Assembly: GCF_001610835.1 (NCBI RefSeq)
Contig: NZ_CP011270.1
Location: 8,059,256 to 8,123,255, forward strand
Direction of reading: 5' to 3'
Length of the DNA stretch: 64,000 bases
Source: Planctomyces sp. SH-PL14
GTDB lineage: Bacteria > Planctomycetota > Planctomycetia > Planctomycetales > Planctomycetaceae
Position numbers and translations under genes: made by a program. How positions within the stretch are numbered: the stretch's first letter is position 1; each line of letters begins with the position of its first letter. The notes beneath the pieces are model-generated. The model worked only from the letters and a program-made list of their open reading frames with translations, had not been told where the DNA came from and made no database searches. Of the stretch, positions 18,567 to 26,113 are shown piece after piece.

Positions 18567-19265
18567 CTACTCCACAGACTTGTCGGTCCGCGTCCACTGG
18601 GCCACGGGACGGCCGTCGCGACGCCACCAGGAGCCTGCTTCGTCGAGCTGGACGGTCACGGGGGAGTCCTCCCACGTCTCCTGCCGGCCATACGGGGTCA
18701 GGTCCAGCAGCTGCAGCGTGGGGAGCATCGCCTCGATCCCCCGCCACTTGGTTTCGTACGTTTGGAACACCCCGTCGCCGGTCCTGAGGTAGCAGCGGAG
18801 GTCTCCGCCGTCCCGGGTGGCGAGGGCCGGTCCGGAGTCCGCCGTCGAGTACCAGGGCGTCCCCCAGCCCATGAAGTCCCGATAGGCGAGGAGTTCCTCG
18901 AACGGACCGCTGCTGAAGACGGCGTAGGTCACATCCCGCTCGGCGAGATAGGCAGAGACGGCCGCGGTCATGGCCGCCTGGCTGTGCGTGCAGCCTTCGC
19001 ACTGTTTGTGGTGAGCCGCCCCTCGGTTCCACATGAAGTGATAGACGAGCAGCATTCGCCGGCCTTCGAACACGTCCCGCAGCGTGACGGGCCCGCTGGC
19101 TCCCGCGACGGTGACCGGCTCCATGGGCGTCATCGGCAGACGTCGCCGGGCGGCGGCCAGCGCGTCGCCGGCATGCGTGTGCTCCTTCTCGCGAACCAGC
19201 AGGTCCGCCCGCGCCCGCTCCCATTCCTCGCGGCTGACAACTCCGGGTGTCGCTGCGTCCTTCAT
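18567..19265 (-). CDS. DUF899 thioredoxin-fold protein
   Basis: 232 residues with GGAGGGAACACG before the ATG. DUF899 features: REEWERARADLLVREKEHT, MLLVYHFMWNRGAAHHKQCEGC, TYAVFSSGPFEELLAYRDFMGW and a C-terminal EDSPVTVQLDEAGSWWRRDG. The QCEGCTHSQ pair of cysteines occupies the place of the thioredoxin-like motif in this family; enzymatic activity is not established for the group. It is the first gene of a minus-strand run with a small membrane protein and an ankyrin protein. Confidence 0.88.
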   Translation of the reverse strand: MKDAATPGVVSREEWERARADLLVREKEHTHAGDALAAARRRLPMTPMEPVTVAGASGPVTLRDVFEGRRMLLVYHFMWNRGAAHHKQCEGCTHSQAAMTAAVSAYLAERDVTYAVFSSGPFEELLAYRDFMGWGTPWYSTADSGPALATRDGGDLRCYLRTGDGVFQTYETKWRGIEAMLPTLQLLDLTPYGRQETWEDSPVTVQLDEAGSWWRRDGRPVAQWTRTDKSVE

Positions 19266-19449
19266 CGTGTTCCCTCCGAGGCCGACGACCGTGTGATCGC
19301 CGTATGATGGATGATATCAAATTGCGGCCCGGCCGGAGGGCGAGCCCGGCGGCATGGGACATGGCCGCCGGAGTTCGTGACGCCGTCAGGGTGCATCTCA
19401 TAGACTCAACGTGCGTTGTGTCGTCTTTCCCTTTTCTCCCGGGCCCGCC

Positions 19450-21054
19450 GTGACGATTCATCAGGATGCCGCCGACGGCAACATCGAAGGGATCCGGCGG
19501 CATCTGCGGAAGCGCGCGGCGGTCGACGAGCGTGACGAGGACGGACTCACGCCGCTGGCCCACGCGGCCTGGAGCCCGCTCGCGGGTGCCGATGTGGTGC
19601 GGCTGCTGCTCGAGGCGGGGGCGGATCCGAACGGGGCGCTGAAGGACCGCGACCACGCCGCGCTGGAACTGGCGGCCTGCTCCGGGAGCCTCGACAAAGT
19701 CGAGGCCCTCCTGTCTGCGGGAGCGGAGATCGGCTGGGCCTCGCCGCAGGGCTACACCACCCTCGTCAAGGCGATCTACAAGCTCCAGAACAACCCCTCG
19801 CTGATCCCGATGGTCGATCTGCTGATCCGCCGCGGGGCCGAGCTCGACAGCACGACGGAGTACGGCGAATCCCCCCTGAGCGTGGCGTCGCGGTTCGGCC
19901 GCTTCGACCTGGTCCAGATCCTGCTCGACGCCGGAGCCGATCCGACGGACACGCTCGGCTGGTCCCCCCTGATGCAGGCCGTGGCTCTGGGGACGGCGGA
20001 CGACGTGGCCCGGGCCCTGGAGACGTGCGGGCCCGCGGACGTCGCCGAGGACCGGGACGGATACGGGCGCACGCCGCTGCATCTGGCCGCTCTCACGGAC
20101 GACGTCCGGAAGATCGAACTGCTGGTCGCCCACGGCGGCGATCTGACGGGGACGGATCGCGTGGGGACTACCCCCCTGATGGAGGCGGCCCAAGAAGGCC
20201 GGCTGGCCGCCCTGCAATGCCTCCTCGAGCTGGGAGCCGATCTGGAAGCGGTCGACTCGCACAATCAGACGGCGCTCCTGGTCGCCGCCGCGGCTGGAGA
20301 GACGGAATCCGTTCGAGTCCTGCAGGATGCCGGAGCGAACGACGACCATCGCAACCAGTTCGACGAACTCGCGGTCTCCCTGGCCGTCAACGTCGCGACC
20401 GCCCGGTTGCTCACGCACGGGGAAGACCTCAGCCTGCTCCGCACCGACGTCCAGCGGAGGATCATCGGCCTGCCGGTCGAGGCTCCCATCGAGTCGACCC
20501 CGGAGGAGTACCGCACCGGTCGGACGCGGTGGTTCGGGACCTTGAACCCGCAGCTGATGAACGTCCCCCACTGGAGGGCGATGATCCGGGCCGGCTGCTG
20601 CGCGTATCGGGCGGCGGAGAAGTTCGACGATACGGACACCCTCGGGTCCGGGCCGGGGTGGTGCTTCGACCGGTTCGGCATGTCGCTGACGGAGCTGCCG
20701 GACGGGCGGTTCGTGAATATCGGCGGAGAGCACGAGGACCACTACGACCCTGACTTCTGCATCTACAACGACATCGTGATCCACGACGGCGCGGGGGGCT
20801 TCGACATCCTGGGCTACCCCGAGACGCTGTTCCCGCCGACCGACTTTCACACCGCCACGCTGGCGAGGGACGGCATCTACATCATCGGGGGGCTGAACTA
20901 TCCGCACGGCCGAGTGTTTGGGACGACCCCCGTTTACCGCCTGGACTGCCGGACGTGGAAGATCGAACCGGTGAAGACCACGGGGGACAATCCGGGCTGG
21001 ATCTACGGCCACCGCGCCCGGAGCGAATCGCCGACGCGGATCGTCATCACCTAG
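19450..21054 (+). CDS. Ankyrin-repeat protein with Kelch-like C-terminus, cut by an in-frame amber codon
   Basis: 534 residues to the TAG at 21052. Residues 1-300 are ankyrin units (DGLTPLAHAAW, VVRLLLEAGADPNGALKDR, YGRTPLHLAAL, TPLMEAAQEGRLAALQCLL). The C-terminal part is Kelch-like (GMSLTELPDGRFVNIGGEHE, FHTATLARDGIYIIGGLNY, VYRLDCRTWKIEPV). After the TAG the same frame stays open for 34 more codons (21055-21159: GKVCREEDGAEEHVENKDRF, then TLDLSTMRW), which reads as the missing last Kelch strand. So the gene is probably a recent truncation. The start is a GTG at 19450 (VTIHQDAADG); a GTG at 19411 is also in frame and neither has a strong ribosome site. Confidence 0.8.
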   Translation: MTIHQDAADGNIEGIRRHLRKRAAVDERDEDGLTPLAHAAWSPLAGADVVRLLLEAGADPNGALKDRDHAALELAACSGSLDKVEALLSAGAEIGWASPQGYTTLVKAIYKLQNNPSLIPMVDLLIRRGAELDSTTEYGESPLSVASRFGRFDLVQILLDAGADPTDTLGWSPLMQAVALGTADDVARALETCGPADVAEDRDGYGRTPLHLAALTDDVRKIELLVAHGGDLTGTDRVGTTPLMEAAQEGRLAALQCLLELGADLEAVDSHNQTALLVAAAAGETESVRVLQDAGANDDHRNQFDELAVSLAVNVATARLLTHGEDLSLLRTDVQRRIIGLPVEAPIESTPEEYRTGRTRWFGTLNPQLMNVPHWRAMIRAGCCAYRAAEKFDDTDTLGSGPGWCFDRFGMSLTELPDGRFVNIGGEHEDHYDPDFCIYNDIVIHDGAGGFDILGYPETLFPPTDFHTATLARDGIYIIGGLNYPHGRVFGTTPVYRLDCRTWKIEPVKTTGDNPGWIYGHRARSESPTRIVIT

Positions 21055-21159
21055 GGGAAGGTCTGCCGGGAAGAAGACGGCGCCGAAGAGCACGTCGAGA
21101 ACAAAGACCGGTTCACGCTCGATCTGAGCACGATGCGGTGGACGCGGGACGGAGCTTGA

Positions 21160-21500
21160 TCGGGTGGTGACGGGGTGGCTCTGCACGAGCATGCCACCTG
21201 TCACCCGAAAGCATGGCCACACAAAGCTGCGGCCATGCCACCCTGCCTATCAGATGCAGCCGGGTGACGAAGAACGCGGCGTGTCGGGCCAGACCGAACA
21301 GGAGTTCGCTCGTCGTCCTCCGTTGACTCCGGCACTCGCTCGAACCCCGGGGCGCCGGCGACCGCGTTCGATGATCGAGCGAACGTCTTCGTGTGCCCCA
21401 CGGCTCCGGTCGGATCGTCACTTGCGAAGGCGATCCGACACTTGCGACACCGTTGCGCAAACGCATCCAAGGCGTGGTGCCCGACCTGCCGCGTCGATCC
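21160..21500. other. Gene-free stretch with a family C repeat
   Basis: No supported gene. A family C repeat occupies 21172-21247: GGGTGGCTCTGC, GAGCATGCCACC, GCATGGCCACACAAAGCTGC and GGCCATGCCACCCTGCC, able to fold into nested hairpins (CATGGCC with GGCCATG). A minus-strand frame over part of it encodes only the repeat and shows no gene features. Confidence 0.5.
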
Positions 21501-21526
21501 ATTGAAAATGATTGTCGTATTTCAAT
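21501..21526. promoter_or_regulatory. Inverted repeat upstream of the winged-helix regulator
   Basis: ATTGAAA (21501-21507) and TTTCAAT (21520-21526), perfect 7-base arms separated by 12 bases, in a local AT-rich patch. The pair ends 24 bases before the ATG of the regulator, a position that suits autoregulation. No function shown. Confidence 0.35.
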
Positions 21527-21550
21527 GGCCCGGGTACACTCTCCCCTGAG

Positions 21551-22162
21551 ATGACCGCTTCGCTGCCAGAACTGTTTACGGTCCGAAGTGACGCCGAGTG
21601 GAGTGCAATCAACTCTTCAGTCCGCGTGGAGATGCTCGTCTTTATGCTCACGGTTGGTCCGTGTTCGATCCGTGAATTGGCGTCGCTGATGAACCGGCCC
21701 GCTGATGGCTTGTACCACCACATGCGCAAGCTCGTCTCGGCGGGAATCGTTCGTGATGTTGATGTTCGAAGCGTCGGCACGCAGACCGAGACGATCTACC
21801 AGACGGTGGCCAAGGACATCACGATCGAACGCAACATTGGCCGAAAGCGAACGCGTGACAGAAGCATTCGCCTCTTTCGGACGATGATGCAGCACGCCCT
21901 GCGTGTCGTCGAAGCCGCCATCGAAACTCAGAGAGCCGTGCTTGAAGGATCGAAGCAGAATTTCCGGTTGAACTGGCAGGTCTCCTGGCTTGATGACCGA
22001 CAACTGGCAGAGATCAAAGAACACCAGGCGGCTATCAGCGGAATCCTGCAGCAAGGAATGCAACAAAGGCAAGGGCAATTGATCGCCCATTTGACCTACA
22101 TGGTTCCCGTTGTGCGTACTCGCGAAGCTCCTTCTCCTCAAGACCCAGAAAGCAAGACATGA
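21551..22162 (+). CDS. Winged-helix transcriptional regulator
   Basis: 203 residues. A winged-helix core spans about 20-85 (WSAINSSVRVEMLVFMLTVG, SIRELASLMNRPADGLYHHM, KLVSAGIVRDVDVR), of ArsR/MarR-like type, with HHMRKL as the recognition helix end. The C-terminal part is a long helix (AALRVVEAAIETQRAVLEG-like) that may dimerise or bind a ligand. GC is lower than in the flanks. The stop overlaps the next ATG (ATGA), so it is coupled to a small membrane protein, a pairing that suggests a sensor-regulator unit. Confidence 0.8.
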   Translation: MTASLPELFTVRSDAEWSAINSSVRVEMLVFMLTVGPCSIRELASLMNRPADGLYHHMRKLVSAGIVRDVDVRSVGTQTETIYQTVAKDITIERNIGRKRTRDRSIRLFRTMMQHALRVVEAAIETQRAVLEGSKQNFRLNWQVSWLDDRQLAEIKEHQAAISGILQQGMQQRQGQLIAHLTYMVPVVRTREAPSPQDPESKT

Positions 22163-22374
22163 CAACCGATTCGAACAAGAAATTGGTGTCCATCAATGCG
22201 TTGATTTGGGCGGTTGCGACGATGGCTTCAGTAATTCTTCCGTTTGTGACGGATTCGCTGACAGACGGTCGCAGCGCGTTCGCCCGGATCTTTGTCCAAG
22301 CGGCACCGCTGATTGCGGGGATGTTTATTTCCTCGATCTCAGTCGCCAAGGCCGTTCGACGTCCAGTCAGCTAG
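22159..22374 (+). CDS. Small two-helix membrane protein coupled to the regulator
   Basis: 71 residues. ATG overlaps the stop of the winged-helix gene (ATGA at 22159-22162). Two hydrophobic segments (INALIWAVATMASVILPFVT and IFVQAAPLIAGMFISSISVA) flank a polar loop (DSLTDGRSAFAR). No family recognised. The tight coupling suggests it works with the regulator, for example by sequestering it at the membrane; this is inference. Confidence 0.7.
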   Translation: MTTDSNKKLVSINALIWAVATMASVILPFVTDSLTDGRSAFARIFVQAAPLIAGMFISSISVAKAVRRPVS

Positions 22375-22455
22375 GCCGTGTGGACATTGAGGGTGGCGTT
22401 TTCCTCTGGAGCGGGCATCATCGGCTGCTCTGCAGGCCGGACAAGGAAGGCCACG

Positions 22456-22533
22456 ATGTCCGGACGCCACGCTCCCACCGACGCTCAGTGGAACCAGATC
22501 CAGGATCTCCTGCCCGGCGGGTGGCACTGCTAG
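22456..22533 (+). pseudogene. 5' stub of an IS5-like transposase
   Basis: The frame from ATG at 22456 reads MSGRHAPTDAQWNQIQDLLP and then enters a family B repeat, where it stops (GGWHC, TAG at 22531). The conserved opening of IS5/IS4-type transposases (TDAQWxxIxxLLPG) is clear, but nothing downstream continues it. So a copy was cut short, with the family B repeat at the breakpoint. Confidence 0.65.
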
Positions 22534-22610
22534 TGCTCTGACCAGCAGTGCTCAATCTGAGTTGGACGTCCAATCACTGCTCGCCCAAAGCTGCCAGCAG
22601 TGCCACCCCG
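22516..22610. repeat. Family B hairpin repeat
   Basis: Reads GGGTGGCACTGC, then TGACCAGCAGTGCTCA, TTGGACGTCCAATCACTGCT, GCCCAAAGCTGCCAGCAG and TGCCACCCC. The ends are inverted (GGTGGCACTGCT with AGCAGTGCCACC), and TTGGACGTCCAA is a perfect palindrome inside it. A close copy lies at 32196-32278. It sits in a convergent gap and abuts the transposase stub. Confidence 0.75.
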
Positions 22611-22727
22611 GTGCCTATCAAGGCACGGAGGACGCTGGAATCCTTCGCCACGCCTTTGCGAAAAGCCTCATGCTTCGGCCACCTATCCGCTTCGCTCCTC
22701 GCCGAACTGAGCCTTTACGGGCCCCCA

Positions 22728-23114
22728 TCAGCGGTGCCCCGTCCGTCCGGCCTTCAGGTCGACTGCATACCCGAGAAGTCCTCCCACCAGAAGAAGCGGG
22801 AGTGCGAGAAGTGGAAGGAAGATGAAACCCATCGCGAGCTCCCGGCTCTCGTCGTGGCTCATGACAAAGTGAACCAGTCCCAGGAATCCAAACACCAGCA
22901 CGCAGGGGAGGAGCAGGGAGATCGGCTTCCTGTAGATGGATGTGAGCGCCAGGAGACCAAACCAGAAGGGGATATTGACCGCCGTGACGAAGAGGACACC
23001 GGTGATCCCTCCGTTATCGATGTACTGTCTCAAAGGACCGCCGCCGCACAGGAGGCGTACGCAGAACGGGAGAAGGATCCCGATGGTCGCAATGAAGGCC
23101 CTGGCCCTGTTCAT
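22728..23114 (-). CDS. Four-helix membrane protein of unknown function
   Basis: 128 residues from the ATG at 23114. Hydrophobic segments: FIATIGILLPFCVRLLCG, ITGVLFVTAVNIPFWFGLLAL, ISLLLPCVLVFGFLGLVHFV and FIFLPLLALPLLLVGGLLGY. A longer in-frame start at 23369 would add a basic, non-conserved stretch through a family C repeat and is rejected. No family recognised. Confidence 0.7.
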   Translation of the reverse strand: MNRARAFIATIGILLPFCVRLLCGGGPLRQYIDNGGITGVLFVTAVNIPFWFGLLALTSIYRKPISLLLPCVLVFGFLGLVHFVMSHDESRELAMGFIFLPLLALPLLLVGGLLGYAVDLKAGRTGHR

Positions 23115-23335
23115 CAGAGGGTCCGTCCAGTTATGCCCCGAACACGGACTCGAACGACGGCCGGGGACGGGACCTTCAGGTGTACGGCCAATCCCAGCTC
23201 CGCTCAACCGTCCCCGGCCGAATGTTGCCGAGCGTTTCCATGCGAACGCGAGCTTCAGGCGACTGAGCCTCCTGCGCCTCACCTCACCGCGAGTTCGGAC
23301 CGTCGCAAGGTCGCCTGCTACGGGCACCCTCCCCA

Positions 23336-23377
23336 GAGACATGGCCACAAAAAACGGTGGACATGCCACCCTGCCAG
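23336..23377. repeat. Short family C repeat
   Basis: CATGGCCAC, an A-rich loop, GTGGACATGCCACCCTG. It matches the core of 21172-21247 (GCATGGCCAC ... GGCCATGCCACCCTG). It ends just before the promoter of the ars operon. Confidence 0.5.
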
Positions 23378-23378
23378 G

Positions 23379-23407
23379 TTGACTTCCACTATTCCACGGA
23401 ATAGTGT
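23379..23407 (+). promoter_or_regulatory. Promoter and palindromic operator of the ars operon
   Basis: TTGACT (23379-23384) and TAGTGT (23402-23407) with a 17-base spacer. Inside, ACTATTCC (23388-23395) and GGAATAGT (23398-23405) form a perfect 8-base inverted repeat around a 2-base centre that covers the spacer and touches the -10. An ArsR-type repressor bound here would block RNA polymerase; arsenite would release it. Confidence 0.7.
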
Positions 23408-23429
23408 AGTCGCGTTGTTGGAGGAGGGG

Positions 23430-23810
23430 ATGCCCACGAAACGTCAGACTGCCGATCCCCCCTGCTGTGCGCGAGTGCCGCTCGACGAACGGCCCCTCTT
23501 GACGCCGATTCAGGCGGGAGGGCTAGCAGCGGTCTTTAAGGTGCTGGCCAATGACACGCGGCTCCGCCTGCTGCACGCCCTGGTGCGGGACGGCGAACTG
23601 TGCGTGACCGAGCTGGCCGCTTCGATCGGCATGAAGCCGCAGGCCGTCTCGAACCAACTCCAGCGGCTGCTGGATCTCGGAATCCTGAGCTCGCGGCGTG
23701 ACGGGAACAACATCCACTACCGGCTGATCGATGCCTGCGTCCGCTCCCTGATGGATCAGGCCCTGTGCCTGATGGAAGAAGTGAGCGGGACCGGAAAGGG
23801 CTGCCGGTGA
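23430..23810 (+). CDS. arsR: ArsR/SmtB-family repressor of the arsenic operon
   Basis: 126 residues; GGAGGAGGGG precedes the ATG at 23430. Winged-helix core at about 25-105: LAAVFKVLANDTRLRLLHAL, CVTELAASIGMKPQAVSNQL, LLDLGILSSRRDGNNIHYRL. The classic ELCVCDL metalloid site is replaced by ELCVTEL, with only one Cys; other cysteines lie at the N-terminus (DPPCCARV) and C-terminus (ACVRSL, ALCLME, GKGCR), so the ligand site may differ. It is translationally coupled to the aquaporin gene (TGATG overlap). Confidence 0.88.
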   Translation: MPTKRQTADPPCCARVPLDERPLLTPIQAGGLAAVFKVLANDTRLRLLHALVRDGELCVTELAASIGMKPQAVSNQLQRLLDLGILSSRRDGNNIHYRLIDACVRSLMDQALCLMEEVSGTGKGCR

Positions 23811-24490
23811 TGACGAGCCGACGCAGGCAGTGTCTCGCCGAGGGCTTCGGCACCTTTGCGATCGTGTTCGCCGGGACCGGCGCCATCGTGATCAATGACG
23901 TCTCCGGCGGGGCCGTCACGCATGTCGGCATCTCGCTGACCTTCGGCCTCATCGTCCTGGCGATGATCTACGCCCTGGGGGACGTCTCCGGCTGCCATCT
24001 GAATCCCGCAGTGACGCTGGGGTTCTGCGCGGCCGGGCGTTTTCCCGCCCGCTCTGTCCCCTCCTACCTCGCCAGCCAGTCCCTCGGGGCGCTGGCGGCC
24101 AGCCTGACTCTCAAGGGGATGTTTCCTGAGCACGCCACGCTCGGAGCGACCGTTCCGGCCGGCGGACCTCTGCAGGCCTTTCTCATGGAGGCGATCCTGA
24201 CCTGGATCCTGATGACCGTCATCCTCCGGGTTTCGGTCGGCGCGCGGGAGACGGGGGCCATGGCGGGAGTCGCCGTCGGCGCGGTGATCGCCCTGGAAGC
24301 CCTGTTCGGCGGTCCCGTCAGCGGCGCCTCGATGAATCCCGCCCGTTCGCTGGCGCCGGCCATCGTCTCGAGGCAGCTCGGGACGCTCTGGATCTACATC
24401 GCCGCTCCGATTCTGGGAGCGCTCGCCGGGGTGGCACTGGATCGCGCGATCAGTGAGCCGCCCCTCGAACCCGTCACGTCCAAGGAATGA
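23810..24490 (+). CDS. aqpS: Aquaglyceroporin of the ars operon (AqpS-like)
   Basis: 226 residues, six-helix MIP fold. Both pore motifs are intact: HLNPAVT in loop B and SMNPARS in loop E. Helices include GTFAIVFAGTGAIVI, ISLTFGLIVLAMIYAL, AILTWILMTVILRV and LWIYIAAPILGALAGVAL. In ars operons that lack an ArsB or Acr3 pump, such as that of Sinorhizobium meliloti, AqpS lets arsenite made by ArsC leave the cell down its gradient. That fits here, as no pump is seen. The start overlaps the arsR stop by one base. Confidence 0.88.
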   Translation: MTSRRRQCLAEGFGTFAIVFAGTGAIVINDVSGGAVTHVGISLTFGLIVLAMIYALGDVSGCHLNPAVTLGFCAAGRFPARSVPSYLASQSLGALAASLTLKGMFPEHATLGATVPAGGPLQAFLMEAILTWILMTVILRVSVGARETGAMAGVAVGAVIALEALFGGPVSGASMNPARSLAPAIVSRQLGTLWIYIAAPILGALAGVALDRAISEPPLEPVTSKE

Positions 24491-24495
24491 TTGCC

Positions 24496-24894
24496 ATGCC
24501 GGCCGCGCTCAGGAAGATCGTTTTCGTCTGCGTCGAGAACTCCAATCGCAGCCAGATGGCGGAGGCGTTCGCCCGCATCCACGGCGCGGGCAAAGTCGAG
24601 CCCTTCAGCGCCGGGTCGCGTCCCTCCGGCCGCGTCAATCCCAAGGCGATCGAGGCGATGCGGGAGGTCGGTTACGACCTTACCTCCCACCGGTCGAAGG
24701 GACTGGAACAGTTCAACGGCACGGACGTCGAGGCGGCGGTGACGATGGGCTGCGGCGACGAATGCCCGCTGGTGCGGGCGAATCGTCGCGTCGACTGGCA
24801 GATCCCCGACCCGCGGGACATGAGTCCCGAGCAGTTCCGGGAGGTTCGCGATCTCATCGAGGCCCGGGTCAAAGAGCTGATCGCATCCCTGTGA
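24496..24894 (+). CDS. arsC: Arsenate reductase, thioredoxin-coupled LMW-PTP type
   Basis: 132 residues. The P-loop CVENSNRS (Cys12-X5-Arg18) is that of the low-molecular-weight phosphatase fold used by this type of ArsC; further cysteines at Cys86 and Cys90 (GCGDEC) can carry the disulfide relay, and Asp105 lies in PDPRDM. The ATG at 24496 has AAGGA at good distance; a start at 24487 overlaps the aquaporin stop and is also possible. It reduces arsenate to arsenite for efflux through the channel encoded before it. Confidence 0.9.
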   Translation: MPAALRKIVFVCVENSNRSQMAEAFARIHGAGKVEPFSAGSRPSGRVNPKAIEAMREVGYDLTSHRSKGLEQFNGTDVEAAVTMGCGDECPLVRANRRVDWQIPDPRDMSPEQFREVRDLIEARVKELIASL

Positions 24895-24928
24895 GAGGGA
24901 TCCTCCCCCTCCGGGAACGCGCACCGCT

Positions 24929-26113
24929 TCACTCGTCGCCCAGTCGCAGGCAAAGGAGGGAGCCGCTCCCCCGGACGTAGAGCCGCCTCCCGACGAGGGC
25001 CGGGTGGGAATACAGTCCCGCTTCGTCGTCGAAGACCCGGACTTCTGAGATCTTCCGATAGCCCTCCGCGTCCGCCGCGAAGAGAATGAGCTGTCCCTGC
25101 AACGTGGTCGCCAGGACGCAGTCCGGTCCGGCGATGAGGCTGGCGTACTCCCGGAATCCCGACTCATCCGATCGCCACCGCAGGCGGAGCGCGTCCCCCG
25201 TGTCGAGGCAGAACAGCTGGTGGGCCACGCCGAAGAGCATTCCCTCGACCAGCACCGGCGTCTGGCAATCGGGCAGAAGCTCGTCGCTGGCGGCGAGGGG
25301 CGTGGCGACGAGGCCGCCGGCGGGATCGAACTCGTAGAGTCTCGTTCCATTGTTCTCCGTCGCCACGATCAGGCGGCCGTCCGACACGATCGGCGTCGGG
25401 ACATTGAAGTCCCCGGAATGCTCCGGCTTGAGCGTCCACCGCCGCTCCCCGGTGGCGACGTCCCAGCCGCCGAGCGTCTGGTCGTCATAGCCGATGAGCT
25501 GCGTCCTGCCGGCGATCTCGGCCGCGATCAGCGAGCTGTGCCCCGGCGGTCGGCCGGGGGATTTCCAGAGGACCTCGCCCGTAGCCGGATCGAGCGCCAC
25601 GATCGACGCGTCCCGGCCTCCGGGTTGGATCACGAGGCGTCCCTCAACCACGATCGGCGAGCCGCAGAACCCCCAGGACAGCTTCGCGGGCCCGTCGAAG
25701 TCCTTCAGAAAGTGCTTCTTCCACAGCACCTTCCCCGTGGCGAGCTCCACCGCGTGGAAGTGGCCGTGGGCTCCGGACAGATAGGCGACCTTGTCGTGGA
25801 GGAGCGGCGTTGCCCGCGGGGAGTTTCCGTAGTCGAGGCTGCCGGGGGCGGAGTACCGCAGCGTCCACGCCTCGCTTCCGTCCGCATGGAAGCAGCGGAA
25901 GATATCGACGCGGTCGGCGGGGTCGCGGTCCGCCACGATCACGAACTCGCGCGTGGCGGCGACTCCGGCGAGCGCCGGGCTCGACATCCGCCGGCTCCAC
26001 GCCACCGCATCGGGACCGGGAAGCCGCTCCGGCAGCCAGGGGACCACCGCATCGCGACGGGCTCCTCGCCATCCGGTCCAGTCCGGGTTCTCAGCGGCCG
26101 TTTCGAGGGCTAC
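24929..26113 (-). CDS. PQQ-like beta-propeller, apparently translated as a fusion with the upstream PhnD-like protein
   Basis: About 394 residues of frame. Propeller blades include RATPLLHDKVAYLSGAHGHF, ELATGKVLWKKHFLKD, ALDPATGEVLWKSPG and TLQGQLILFAADAEGYRKIS. The conserved entry NPDWTGWRGARRD is coded at about 26050-26090, yet no ATG, GTG or TTG precedes it in frame; the first possible start (GTG, 26047) lies after it. The frame is open back into a run of nine A (minus strand) at the end of the upstream gene. One extra A in the transcript, or a -1 ribosomal shift, would join the two into one exported protein. A plain indel in an ancestral fusion is the other reading. Confidence 0.8.
   Translation of the reverse strand, partial: VALETAAENPDWTGWRGARRDAVVPWLPERLPGPDAVAWSRRMSSPALAGVAATREFVIVADRDPADRVDIFRCFHADGSEAWTLRYSAPGSLDYGNSPRATPLLHDKVAYLSGAHGHFHAVELATGKVLWKKHFLKDFDGPAKLSWGFCGSPIVVEGRLVIQPGGRDASIVALDPATGEVLWKSPGRPPGHSSLIAAEIAGRTQLIGYDDQTLGGWDVATGERRWTLKPEHSGDFNVPTPIVSDGRLIVATENNGTRLYEFDPAGGLVATPLAASDELLPDCQTPVLVEGMLFGVAHQLFCLDTGDALRLRWRSDESGFREYASLIAGPDCVLATTLQGQLILFAADAEGYRKISEVRVFDDEAGLYSHPALVGRRLYVRGSGSLLCLRLGDE

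Noticed and set aside
21201-21470. Minus-strand frame over a family C repeat
   Set aside because: Part of the product is coded by the repeat itself (GGMAAALCGHAFG); a similar phrase arises at the other C copy.
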